Shown: positions 1 through 6,884, counted from the first letter of the stretch. The stretch: DNA of 18,110 nucleotides from Actinomycetes bacterium (GCA_023403475.1 JAEYEL010000032.1:1-18110); one strand, 5' to 3'. The notes: a model not told the origin generated them from the sequence alone. A program made the numbers and translations.

Positions 1-33
1 AAACCCTACTGTAAGGTGTGCGAAAACCAGCGT

Positions 34-79
34 CCATTATACCCGATAAGGCGAAGCTGCGTGCCCATTGTATCCGATA
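34..79. repeat. Two imperfect 15-bp direct repeats, 31 bp apart
   Basis: Positions 34-48 (CCATTATACCCGATA) and 65-79 (CCATTGTATCCGATA) match at 13 of 15 bases. The centre-to-centre spacing of 31 bp is close to three helical turns, which would place two bound proteins on the same DNA face. That regulatory reading is inference; a chance or decayed repeat is possible. Confidence 0.4.
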
Positions 80-174
80 GATGCCGCTTGCCGCGCGTAG
101 GAAATCTGAAATCTTTACCATAGGTTCGCGCACTCGCGCACTCGCCTCTCGCTTAGCTGGGGTGTTGCTTTGCG

Positions 175-203
175 GCTTGCCGCTAGAAGTCTCTGCGGCA
201 AGC
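175..203 (+). other. Hairpin with 9-bp arms
   Basis: GCTTGCCGC (175-183) pairs perfectly with GCGGCAAGC (195-203). The 11-nt loop can add three inner pairs. There is no T tract after it. Its role is unknown; it may belong to the 3' end of a transcript entering from the left. Confidence 0.5.
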
Positions 204-214
204 TCCGGAAATGA

Positions 215-244
215 ACGTTTCTTTCGACTAATCGAAAGAAACGT
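215..244. repeat. Perfect 13-bp inverted repeat, 4-nt loop
   Basis: Positions 215-227 and 232-244 are exactly complementary (ACGTTTCTTTCGA against its reverse complement) around a CTAA loop. The stem is long and perfect, but the flanks have no U tract in either direction. It may be a transcript 3'-end hairpin that does not act as a classical terminator, or a protein-binding operator. The sequence alone does not decide. Confidence 0.6.
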
Positions 245-493
245 ATCAAATTCGCTGTAGGCTACATGCTGATTTATCTGTGCTGCGTCCTTTTCGTGGC
301 GAACGTGGTAGCGAACGATGCGGTTGTTTCTTTTGTCATGCTGCCGATATGGCATCTTGGTGGGGCAGCTTTATATGAAAAAACTGTGAAATTGCGGGGC
401 ATGCAGGAATGCGTTGCGCGGGTTTTCGGTATCTGCGGCTTCTATCAGGTGTTTCCCGATTGCAAGAAATAGACACTCCCGGGTGCGTGGCGT

Positions 494-522
494 TTGACAA
501 GCTGCGAAAAGGAGGGTAGTAT
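494..522 (+). promoter_or_regulatory. Strong sigma-70-type promoter of the ribosomal operon
   Basis: A consensus -35 box TTGACA lies at 494-499 and a -10 box TAGTAT at 517-522, separated by exactly 17 bp. Transcription should start near 528-530, giving a leader of about 140 nt before rpsL. The -10 box overlaps a Shine-Dalgarno-like run (AAGGAGGG, 509-516) and an ATG at 521. Because that ATG lies upstream of the predicted transcript start, this promoter cannot express an S12 form starting there. Confidence 0.8.
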
Positions 523-530
523 GCTCACTC

Positions 531-555
531 GCGCCCTGAGAGGGGCGCTTGTTTT
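531..555 (+). terminator. Terminator-like hairpin at the very start of the str leader
   Basis: GCGCCC (531-536) pairs with GGGCGC (543-548) around TGAGAG and is followed by TTGTTTT (549-555). This has the shape of an intrinsic terminator, yet it begins only a few bases after the predicted transcription start. It could be an early attenuator, a 5'-end stabilising hairpin, or the terminator of an older upstream unit. Confidence 0.5.
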
Positions 556-588
556 CGTGTGCGCAACAGCTGAGCGTACATGGAACGA

Positions 589-646
589 GCCGGCAAAAGC
601 GCTGGCGAAGGTAGAGGCAAGGGCGTCTTGGCTTTCCAAGGTGCCC
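589..646 (+). promoter_or_regulatory. Two further leader hairpins, the second just upstream of the rpsL ribosome binding site
   Basis: The first hairpin pairs 589-594 with 601-606 (GCCGGC with GCTGGC, one G-U pair). The second is stronger: 621-631 pairs with 636-646 over 11 bp including two G-U pairs, closed by a CTTT loop. It ends 8 nt before the rpsL Shine-Dalgarno (AAAAGGAG, 655-662). Position and stability suggest control of rpsL translation or leader stability. No protein-binding site can be assigned from sequence alone. Confidence 0.5.
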
Positions 647-670
647 GTCAGGTTAAAAGGAGTTGAAGCT

Positions 671-1042
671 TTGCCTACCATCAATCAGTTGGTCCGCAAG
701 GGCCGCAAGAAGTCGGTCGACAAGAAGAAGACGCCGGCTTTGAAGGGCAACCCGCAGAAGCGCGGCGTGTGCACGCGCGTGTACACCACCACGCCGAAAA
801 AGCCGAACTCGGCTCTGCGCAAGGTCTGCCGCGTGCGTCTGGTGAACGGCATGGAGGTTACGGCCTACATTCCGGGCATCGGGCACAACCTGCAGGAGCA
901 CTCCATGGTGCTCATCCGCGGAGGCCGTGTGAAGGATTTGCCCGGCGTTCGTTACAAGGTCATCCGCGCCGCGCTCGACTGCGCTGCGGTTGACAGCCGT
1001 CGTCAGGCCCGCAGCCGTTACGGCGCGAAGCGCCCCAAGTAA
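671..1042 (+). CDS. rpsL: 30S ribosomal protein S12
   Basis: S12 sits at the decoding centre of the 30S subunit and helps govern translational accuracy. The 123 residues match the usual family length. The hallmark stretches KPNSALRK, GHNLQEHS and RVKDLPGVRY are all present. Lysines are intact at the two classical streptomycin-resistance sites (the KKP and RVKDLPG segments), so the allele looks wild type. I chose the TTG at 671 because it gives the conserved MPTINQLV start and has AAAAGGAG 8 nt upstream. The frame stays open upstream to 494, including an ATG at 521, but that 50-residue extension is unlike any S12. It is the first gene of the ribosomal operon. Confidence 0.97.
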   Translation: MPTINQLVRKGRKKSVDKKKTPALKGNPQKRGVCTRVYTTTPKKPNSALRKVCRVRLVNGMEVTAYIPGIGHNLQEHSMVLIRGGRVKDLPGVRYKVIRAALDCAAVDSRRQARSRYGAKRPK

Positions 1043-1049
1043 GCAGCCG

Positions 1050-1131
1050 TTAAGCCGCGCGGGCTTTAAGCAACGTGCTTGCCGTAGGAAAGACCGGGCA
1101 GGCAGGAGCCTAATGGATGCGAAGGGCATCC
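1050..1131 (+). promoter_or_regulatory. Hairpins in the rpsL-rpsG intercistronic gap
   Basis: The 120-nt gap contains a hairpin pairing TTAAGCC (1050-1056) with GGCTTTAA (1062-1069, one bulged T), and another pairing GGATGC (1115-1120) with GCATCC (1126-1131). In Escherichia coli the corresponding gap holds the S7 autoregulatory binding site. A similar role here is inference; I see no direct sequence identity to that site. Confidence 0.35.
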
Positions 1132-1162
1132 CGAAGCGCGCAGGAACAAGAAGGAGAAATAC

Positions 1163-1633
1163 ATGCCGCGTCGTGCAGCAGCCGTCCGCCGCGAAGTGCA
1201 GCCGGACGCAAAGTACAACAATCGTTTGGTCACGCAGCTGATCAATAAGATCTTGCTTGACGGCAAGAAATCCCTCGCCGAAAGCATCGTGTACGGTGCC
1301 TTCGACATCGTGGAGGAAAAGACCGGCCAAGACCCGCTGTCCGTGTTCAAGAAGGCCATGGACAACGTGCGTCCCACGCTCGAAGTGAAGCCGAAGCGCG
1401 TGGGCGGTGCCACCTATCAGGTGCCCATGGAGGTAAGCTCCCGCCGCGCCACCACGCTTGCCATCCGCTGGATCGTGGACTTCTCGCGCAAGCGCAAAGA
1501 GCACACCATGAAGCAGCGCCTTGCCGCCGAGATCATGGACGCCGCCGAAAACACTGGCGCTTCCGTGAAGAAACGCGAAGACCTCTACAAGATGGCCGAA
1601 TCCAACCGCGCCTTCTCGCATTATCGTTTCTAG
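1163..1633 (+). CDS. rpsG: 30S ribosomal protein S7
   Basis: S7 is a primary 16S rRNA binding protein that nucleates assembly of the 30S head and lines the E site. The product has 156 residues, the standard bacterial length. It starts MPRRAAAVRRE and carries the family segments YNNRLVTQLINKIL, NVRPTLEVKPKRVGGATYQVP and SSRRATTLAIRWIVD. The ATG has AAGGAG (1151-1156) 6 nt upstream. It follows rpsL after a structured 120-nt gap and precedes fusA by 19 nt, the classical str operon order. Confidence 0.97.
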   Translation: MPRRAAAVRREVQPDAKYNNRLVTQLINKILLDGKKSLAESIVYGAFDIVEEKTGQDPLSVFKKAMDNVRPTLEVKPKRVGGATYQVPMEVSSRRATTLAIRWIVDFSRKRKEHTMKQRLAAEIMDAAENTGASVKKREDLYKMAESNRAFSHYRF

Positions 1634-1652
1634 GGGGTGCGAAGAACCACTT

Positions 1653-3770
1653 ATGGCTAAGATCGATCTGAAAGATACGCGCAACATCGGCATCATGGCC
1701 CACATCGACGCGGGCAAGACGACCACCACGGAGCGCATTCTTTACTACACCGGCAAGACCCACAAAATCGGCGAGGTGCACGACGGTGCCGCGACGATGG
1801 ACTGGATGGTGCAGGAACAGGAGCGCGGCGTGACCATCACCGCAGCCGCCACCACGTGCTTCTGGAAGTATCCCGGCGGTGCCGAAGGCGGCAAGGAGTA
1901 CCGCTTCCAAATTATCGACACGCCCGGCCACGTTGACTTCACCGCCGAGGTGGAGCGTTCGCTGCGCGTGCTCGACGGCGCGGTGGCCGTGTTCGACGCC
2001 GTTGCCGGCGTGCAGCCCCAGTCGGAAACCGTGTGGCGCCAGGCGAGCCGCTACGGCGTTCCCCGCATCGCCTACATCAACAAGTACGACCGCGTAGGCG
2101 CCGACTTCTTCCATGCCATCCAGACCATGAAGGACCGCTTGGGCGCGCCGGCCGTGGCCGTGCAGCTGCCCATGGGCGCCGAAGACGGTTTCTGGGGTGT
2201 CATCGACCTTGTGACCATGACCGCATGGGACTTCAAGGCCGACGACAAGGGCATGACCTACCCCGAGCCTATGGACGCCATTCCCGAAGAGTTCAAGGGA
2301 GAGGCCGAGCTTCGCCATCAGGAGCTTCTGGAGGCCGCCGCCGACTGCGACGACGACCTTATGGAAAAGGTGCTCATGGAAGAGGAAGTGTCGGTCGAGG
2401 AGCTGAAGGCCGCCATCCGCAAGGGAACTATCGCCTGCAAGCTGCACCCGGTGTTCGTGGGCTCTTCCTACAAGAACAAGGGCGTGCAGGAAATGCTCGA
2501 CGGCGTGGTGGACTACATGCCTTCCCCGGTTGACGTCCCGCCCATCAAGGGCGTAAACCCCGACACGGGCGAGGAAGACGAGCGCCCTTCCGACCCGAAG
2601 GCGCCGTTTTCCGCGCTGGCGTTCAAGATCATGACCGACCCCTACGTGGGCAAGCTCACTTATCTGCGCGTGTATTCCGGCAAGCTGGATTCCGGGTCGT
2701 ACGTGATGAACGCCTCGAAGGACAAAAAGGAGCGCATCGGGCGTTTGCTGCAGATGCACTCGAACCAGCGCGTCGATATCGATTCCTGCTCGGCGGGCGA
2801 TATCGTCGCCGTCGTCGGTCTGAAGGACACCTCCACGGGCGACACGCTGTGCGACGAGTCCCATCCCGTCATTCTGGAATCCATGGAGTTCGCCGACCCG
2901 GTTATCGACATCGCCGTGGAGCCGAAGACGAAGGCCGAGCAGGACAAGATGTCTATCGCCCTGCAGAAGCTGGCCGAGGAAGACCCCACGTTCCGCGTTT
3001 CCACGAACCACGAGACCGGCCAGACCATCATCGCCGGCATGGGCGAGCTTCACTTGGAGATCATCATCGACCGTTTGCTGCGCGAGTTCAAGGTGGAGGC
3101 CAACGTGGGCAAGCCGCAGGTCGCCTACCGCGAGCGCCCCGGTCACGAAGTGCTGGGCGCCGAGGGCAAGTTCGTTCGTCAGACCGGCGGTCGCGGCCAG
3201 TACGGGCATGCGGTCATCAACATGTATCCGCAGGAGCCGGGCAAGGGCTACGAGTTCGAGAACAAGATCGTGGGCGGCGTGGTTCCCAAAGAATACATTC
3301 CCTCCATTGACAAGGGCATCCAGGAAGCGCTGAACTCCGGCGTGCTGGCGGGGTACCCCGTGGAGGACGTGCGCGTGGAACTGGTGGACGGCTCCTACCA
3401 CGAAGTGGACTCTTCTGAGGCGGCGTTCAAGGTGGCGGGCTCTATGGCCATTAAAGACGCGCTCAAGAAGTCGAACCCTGTTATTCTGGAGCCGGTCATG
3501 GCCGTTGAGGTGGAAACTCCCGAAGAGTACACGGGCTTCGTCATGGGCGACATCCCCAGCCGCCGCGGCCTGATCCAAGGCCAGGAGCAGCGCGGCAACG
3601 CGGTGGCCATTCAGGCGAAGGTTCCTTTGGGCAACATGTTCGGCTATGCTACCGACCTGCGCAGCGGCACGCAGGGTCGCGCTGTGTACACCATGCAGTT
3701 CGACTCTTACGAGCCGGTGCCCAAGAACGTGGCAGAAGAAATTATCAGCAAGGCCGGCGCCGGCGCGTAG
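1653..3770 (+). CDS. fusA: Elongation factor G
   Basis: EF-G is the GTPase that drives translocation of tRNA and mRNA on the ribosome. At 705 residues it is full length. The GTPase domain shows the P-loop AHIDAGKTT (about 16-24), DTPGH (89-93) and NKYD (143-146); switch I contains ERGVTITAAATT. The domain IV signature RQTGGRGQYGHA is intact, as is the domain V region MGDIPSRRGLIQG. The G4 motif reads NKYD where most EF-Gs have NKMD; the invariant N, K and D are kept, so activity should not be affected. The nearest Shine-Dalgarno is AGGGGGTG (1632-1639), which overlaps the rpsG stop and sits rather far (13 nt) from the ATG. tuf does not follow. Confidence 0.97.
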   Translation: MAKIDLKDTRNIGIMAHIDAGKTTTTERILYYTGKTHKIGEVHDGAATMDWMVQEQERGVTITAAATTCFWKYPGGAEGGKEYRFQIIDTPGHVDFTAEVERSLRVLDGAVAVFDAVAGVQPQSETVWRQASRYGVPRIAYINKYDRVGADFFHAIQTMKDRLGAPAVAVQLPMGAEDGFWGVIDLVTMTAWDFKADDKGMTYPEPMDAIPEEFKGEAELRHQELLEAAADCDDDLMEKVLMEEEVSVEELKAAIRKGTIACKLHPVFVGSSYKNKGVQEMLDGVVDYMPSPVDVPPIKGVNPDTGEEDERPSDPKAPFSALAFKIMTDPYVGKLTYLRVYSGKLDSGSYVMNASKDKKERIGRLLQMHSNQRVDIDSCSAGDIVAVVGLKDTSTGDTLCDESHPVILESMEFADPVIDIAVEPKTKAEQDKMSIALQKLAEEDPTFRVSTNHETGQTIIAGMGELHLEIIIDRLLREFKVEANVGKPQVAYRERPGHEVLGAEGKFVRQTGGRGQYGHAVINMYPQEPGKGYEFENKIVGGVVPKEYIPSIDKGIQEALNSGVLAGYPVEDVRVELVDGSYHEVDSSEAAFKVAGSMAIKDALKKSNPVILEPVMAVEVETPEEYTGFVMGDIPSRRGLIQGQEQRGNAVAIQAKVPLGNMFGYATDLRSGTQGRAVYTMQFDSYEPVPKNVAEEIISKAGAGA

Positions 3771-3807
3771 GCGCGCTCGCCAAGCAAGCTTAACGGAGGT
3801 AAGGTAA

Positions 3808-4116
3808 GTGGCTAATCAAAAGATTCGCATCCGCTTGAAGGGGTACGATCATGAGATTGTGGATCAGTCCACCAAGCTCATCGTCGATACCGCCCAAAAG
3901 ACGGGTGCCAAAGTATCCGGTCCCATTCCGCTGCCTACGGAGCGCAACATGTACTGCGTCATCCGTTCGCCGCACGTCAACAAGGACTCGCGCGAGCAGT
4001 TCGAGATGCGCACGCACAAGCGCCTCATCGACATTCTGGAGCCGACCCCCAACACGGTCGATTCCCTGATGCGTCTCGATCTCCCCGCCGGCGTTGACAT
4101 CGAGATCAAGCTGTAA
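3808..4116 (+). CDS. rpsJ: 30S ribosomal protein S10
   Basis: S10 is part of the 30S head and also the NusE partner of NusB in antitermination. The 102-residue product has the usual length and the family segments RIRLKGYDHEIVD, GPIPLPTE and SREQFEMRTHKRLIDI. The start is GTG with GGAGGT (3795-3800) 7 nt upstream. It lies only 37 nt after fusA with no promoter visible between them, so the S10 cluster is probably transcribed from the str promoter at 494. Confidence 0.97.
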   Translation: MANQKIRIRLKGYDHEIVDQSTKLIVDTAQKTGAKVSGPIPLPTERNMYCVIRSPHVNKDSREQFEMRTHKRLIDILEPTPNTVDSLMRLDLPAGVDIEIKL

Positions 4117-4131
4117 GGGGGTATGCGAGCA

Positions 4132-4752
4132 ATGATTAACGCTATTTTCGGTAAAAAAGTGGGCATGACCCAGGTTTGGTCGGAAAACGACACGCTCATT
4201 CCCGTGACGGTGATCAAGGCCGAGCCGAACAAGGTGTGCCAGGTAAAGACTAAGGAAACCGACGGCTACGAAGCGGTGCAGATGGGCTTCGGCTACATCA
4301 AGCCCCGCCGCGTGAACAAGCCCATGGCGGGCCATTTCGCCAAGCAGGGCACCGAGCCTGTGCGCTATCTGCGCGAGGTTCGCGTGGACAACGCCGGCGA
4401 ATACAAGGTGGGCGACACCCAGACGGTTGCCGCCTTCGCCGACATCAAGAAGGTCGACGTGACGGGCACGTCCAAAGGCAAGGGTTTCGCCGGCGTTATG
4501 AAGCGCTGGGGATTCCGCGGCGGCCCTGGCGGTCACGGCGCGCACTTTCATCGCGCTCCCGGTTCGGTTGGCCAGTGCGCCACGCCTTCGCGCGTGTTCA
4601 AGGGACTCAAGCTTCCCGGCCACATGGGCTGCGATCGCGTGACCGTGAGGAATTTGGAAGTGATTCGCATCGACGAGGACCAGAACCTCATTCTGGTTAA
4701 AGGTGCGGTGCCTGGTGCGAAAAACGGCATCGTGCGCGTGCGCATGGCGTAA
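4132..4752 (+). CDS. rplC: 50S ribosomal protein L3
   Basis: L3 binds near the 3' end of 23S rRNA and reaches to the peptidyl transferase centre. The 206-residue product begins MINAIFGKKVGMTQ, the classic L3 start, and carries the conserved RAPGSVGQ segment; the Gln in GSVGQ is the site methylated by PrmB in other bacteria. An in-frame ATG at 4123 would add three residues, but the AAGGGGGT run (4115-4122) abuts it. The ATG at 4132 has 9 nt spacing and gives the conserved N-terminus. It follows rpsJ by 15 nt. Confidence 0.96.
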   Translation: MINAIFGKKVGMTQVWSENDTLIPVTVIKAEPNKVCQVKTKETDGYEAVQMGFGYIKPRRVNKPMAGHFAKQGTEPVRYLREVRVDNAGEYKVGDTQTVAAFADIKKVDVTGTSKGKGFAGVMKRWGFRGGPGGHGAHFHRAPGSVGQCATPSRVFKGLKLPGHMGCDRVTVRNLEVIRIDEDQNLILVKGAVPGAKNGIVRVRMA

Positions 4753-4784
4753 AGATCACAGATAAGCAAGGAGCTGCATAGATT

Positions 4785-5411
4785 ATGGCAACTATCGACA
4801 TTAAAGACGGAAAGGGGAAGAAGGCCGGCACCGCCGAGCTTTCCTCTTCCGTGTTCGGCATCGAGCCGAACGTTCCCGTCATGCATTTGGCGGTGCGCGC
4901 CCAACGTAACTCGTGGCGCCAAGGCACGCACAGCACGCGCACGCGCGGGCAGGTTCGCGGCGGCGGCAAGAAGCCGTGGCGCCAGAAGGGCACCGGCCGT
5001 GCCCGTCAGGGCACCATTCGCGCGCCTCAATGGGCTGGTGGCGGCGTGGTGTTCGGACCGCATCCGCGTTCCTACGACATCAAGATCAACCGCAAGGAAG
5101 TGAAGCTGGCCATGCGCTCGGCTCTTTCGGCGAAGCTGGCCGACGGCGAGCTGCTCGTGGTTTCCGATTTCGATTTCGAGAAGCCGCGCACGAAAGACGC
5201 CGTGGCCATGCTGAAGGCGTGGGGGCTTGAGGATCGTCGCATCACGCTGGTCGTGAAGGACGACGACATTGACGCCTACCTTTCGTTCCGCAACATTCCC
5301 AAGGTGAACGTCATTCCGGTTTCGGAAATTAACACCTACGAGCTTATCGACAACAAGATGCTGGTTGTTGTCGAGTCGGTTCTCGCGCATATCGAGGAGG
5401 TGCTTGCATAA
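4785..5411 (+). CDS. rplD: 50S ribosomal protein L4
   Basis: L4 is an early 23S rRNA binding protein whose extended loop lines the peptide exit tunnel. In some bacteria it also represses its own S10 operon. The 208-residue product has the loop segment RGGGKKPWRQKGTGRARQG (about residues 58-77), the part near the macrolide site, with no obvious resistance-type change. The ATG has AAGGAG (4768-4773) 11 nt upstream. Its TAA overlaps the rplW ATG by one base (TAATG), which favours translational coupling. Confidence 0.97.
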   Translation: MATIDIKDGKGKKAGTAELSSSVFGIEPNVPVMHLAVRAQRNSWRQGTHSTRTRGQVRGGGKKPWRQKGTGRARQGTIRAPQWAGGGVVFGPHPRSYDIKINRKEVKLAMRSALSAKLADGELLVVSDFDFEKPRTKDAVAMLKAWGLEDRRITLVVKDDDIDAYLSFRNIPKVNVIPVSEINTYELIDNKMLVVVESVLAHIEEVLA

Positions 5412-5695
5412 TGAAGGATCCCCGCGAAATCATCATCCGTCCTGTCGTGACGGAGCACAGCTACGATATGATGGAGAAGAACACCTACACGTTCGAGGTG
5501 GCCAAAGACGCCAACAAGATAGAGATTCGCCAGGCCGTGGAGGCAATCTTTAACGTATCGGTGGTCAAGGTGAACACCCTCAACGTGAAATCGAAGCCCA
5601 AGCGCGTGCGTGCCCAGCTCGGTCGCACCCGCACGTGGAAGAAAGCCATGGTCACCCTCAAAGAAGGCGACACGATAGAGCTTTTCGCAAGCTAG
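5411..5695 (+). CDS. rplW: 50S ribosomal protein L23
   Basis: L23 sits at the mouth of the exit tunnel and is the docking site for trigger factor and signal recognition particle. The 94-residue product has the standard length. It starts with DPREIIIRPVVTEHSYDMMEKNTYTFEVA and contains KPKRVRAQLGRTRTWKKA. The start codon shares a base with the rplD stop and has a near-perfect AGGAGGT (5395-5401) 9 nt upstream. It is the last gene of this unit. In most bacteria rplB follows directly, but here a terminator and an unrelated ABC transporter follow. Confidence 0.97.
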   Translation: MKDPREIIIRPVVTEHSYDMMEKNTYTFEVAKDANKIEIRQAVEAIFNVSVVKVNTLNVKSKPKRVRAQLGRTRTWKKAMVTLKEGDTIELFAS

Positions 5696-5748
5696 AAGCA
5701 TCGAAGCGTCCGGCTATCGAAAACGAAAGCGCCCGCCGAAATTGAATC

Positions 5749-5788
5749 GCCTCCCATTTCTTGAACACGAGAAACGGGAGGCTCTTTT
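5749..5788 (+). terminator. Intrinsic terminator of the ribosomal operon
   Basis: GCCTCCC (5749-5755) pairs with GGGAGGC (5776-5782). After one mismatch the stem continues with TTTCTT (5757-5762) against 5769-5774, and the hairpin is followed by TCTTTT (5783-5788). It lies 54 nt after the rplW stop and ends the unit cleanly. Confidence 0.85.
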
Positions 5789-5835
5789 ATGGCCGGAAAC
5801 GCTTTTTCCGATGTCGGGCCGAGGCTGCGCGCCAC

Positions 5836-5885
5836 TAGGCGTGCCCCTTCGGCACCCTATTAGGCGTGTCCCTTTGGCACCCTGA
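5836..5885 (+). repeat. Tandem 25-bp hairpin repeats with decaying copies
   Basis: Two adjacent units (5836-5860 and 5861-5885) share TAGGCGTG-CCCTT-GGCACCCT. Each folds into its own hairpin (GTGCC or GTGTC against GGCAC, extended by AGG against CCT); the difference between units keeps pairing through a C-G to U-G change. Shorter related pieces (CCCTGATGGC, CCCGGATGGC) continue to about 5920. The whole gap 5696-6050 contains this array and the operon terminator but no gene or clear promoter. Confidence 0.6.
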
Positions 5886-6050
5886 TGGCATCTCCGGCAC
5901 CCGGATGGCGCCCTGATGGCGCGGCTTACAAGCGCTACGGCACGAAGCGGTATACCACCCTGTGCGTTCGGTTGATTCTCTGGCATAAGAGCTGAGGTTG
6001 GTGTATCGTGGCGCGTTGAGTGTGAAAAGGGGCGGCGAAGGGAGCGTGCC

Positions 6051-6752
6051 GTGGCGTTCGTGGAGTTTCGTGACGTGCGCAAGGTGTATGCGATGGGCGA
6101 GGTGGAAGTGGCCGCCGTCGACGGCATGACGTTTTCCATTGAGCGCGGCGAGTTCGTGGTGGTCGTGGGGCCTTCCGGCGCGGGCAAGACCACTCTTCTG
6201 AACATGCTCGGCGGCATGGACGTGCCAACGTCCGGCTCCATTCTGCTTGACGGACGCGACGTGAGCGCCTATTCCGAAAAGGAGCTCACCTATTACCGGC
6301 GCTACGAAATCGGCTTCGTGTTCCAGTTCTACAATTTGGTGCAGAACCTCACGGCGCTTGAAAACGTTGAGCTGGCAAGTCAGATCTGCAAGGAGCCGCT
6401 CGATGCCGCCGAAACGTTGCGCCAAGTGGGCTTAGGCCACCGCTTGGACAACTTTCCCGCGCAGCTTTCGGGCGGCGAACAGCAGCGCGTGGCAATTGCG
6501 CGCGCACTTGCGAAGAACCCGAAGCTGCTCTTGGCCGACGAGCCTACCGGTGCGCTCGATTATCGGACGGGCAAGTCCATTCTGGGGCTTTTGCAGGAGA
6601 CCTGCCGCACGACGGGCAAAACGGTCGTGCTCATCACCCACAATTCCGCGTTCACCGCTATTGCCGACCGCGTAGTGCACATTCGCGAAGGTCGTGCGGC
6701 CAGCGTCGAGGCGAACGCGCACCCGCTTTCCGCCGACGTGTTGGAGTGGTAG
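6051..6752 (+). CDS. ABC transporter ATP-binding protein, MacB/LolD type
   Basis: This is the ATPase of an FtsX-type (type VII, mechanotransmission) ABC system. All core motifs are present: Walker A GPSGAGKTT (40-48), Q-loop in FQFYNLVQNLT, signature LSGGEQQRVAIARAL (139-153), Walker B LLLADEPT (159-166), D-loop GALD and the switch histidine in LITHN (H197). Its 233 residues are normal for the family and there are no membrane segments. The GTG start has AAGGGAG (6038-6044) 6 nt upstream. It pairs with the permease at 6988, although 235 nt containing an inverted-repeat element lie between them. The substrate is unknown; relatives handle lipoproteins, peptides, antibiotics or cell-envelope signals. 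Confidence 0.93.
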   Translation: MAFVEFRDVRKVYAMGEVEVAAVDGMTFSIERGEFVVVVGPSGAGKTTLLNMLGGMDVPTSGSILLDGRDVSAYSEKELTYYRRYEIGFVFQFYNLVQNLTALENVELASQICKEPLDAAETLRQVGLGHRLDNFPAQLSGGEQQRVAIARALAKNPKLLLADEPTGALDYRTGKSILGLLQETCRTTGKTVVLITHNSAFTAIADRVVHIREGRAASVEANAHPLSADVLEW

Positions 6753-6767
6753 GCGGGATGAGGAACA

Positions 6768-6884
6768 TTTTGGTGAAATCGGGGCACTTATGCACGGGTT
6801 ACGGTGAAAAAGTGGCTGAATCAGGGTACTTATGCATGGATTTCGGCGAAACGTCCATACATAAGTACTCCGATTTCACCAAAA
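6768..6884. repeat. 117-bp inverted-repeat element with three copies of one motif
   Basis: The ends are perfectly complementary over 15 bp (6768-6782 and 6870-6884), and the pairing continues inward to about 27 of 30 positions. A middle copy (about 6815-6851) is a direct repeat of the left arm, with roughly 30 of 38 positions identical at a 43-bp offset. It can also pair with the right arm through GTACTTATG-ATGGA. Thus the right arm has two competing partners. No target-site duplication is obvious. The frame from 6758 (ATG) to 6991 is open across it and ends with a 4-nt overlap on the permease start, but the repeat structure argues against a normal protein. It resembles a REP- or MITE-like interspersed element. 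Confidence 0.65.

Larger units (their letters stand above)
1..493. other. Gene-poor region upstream of the ribosomal operon
   Basis: No convincing gene is visible here. The longest open frame (266-472, 68 codons) has only a poor Shine-Dalgarno match and no recognisable domain. The region holds two approximate copies of a 15-bp sequence 31 bp apart, an 8-bp tandem repeat (CGCGCACT twice, near 128-143), and two hairpins, listed separately. None of the hairpins is followed by a T tract on either strand, so they are not standard intrinsic terminators. The str promoter begins at 494. Confidence 0.6.

Noticed and set aside
143..146. NKYD instead of NKMD in EF-G (residues 143-146) as a sign of altered nucleotide specificity
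   Set aside because: The invariant N, K and D are present and the variable position is not critical; the rest of EF-G is standard. The coordinates given are residue numbers, corresponding to about 2079-2090 in the window.
266..472. 68-codon open frame with a hydrophobic N-terminus
   Set aside because: The Shine-Dalgarno match is weak and badly spaced, no domain is recognisable, and it lies in a repeat-rich region; I cannot support it as a gene.
1533..3578. Very long reverse-strand open frame over rpsG and fusA
   Set aside because: It is the antisense shadow of conserved genes in GC-rich DNA, His/Arg/Val-rich and without a domain.
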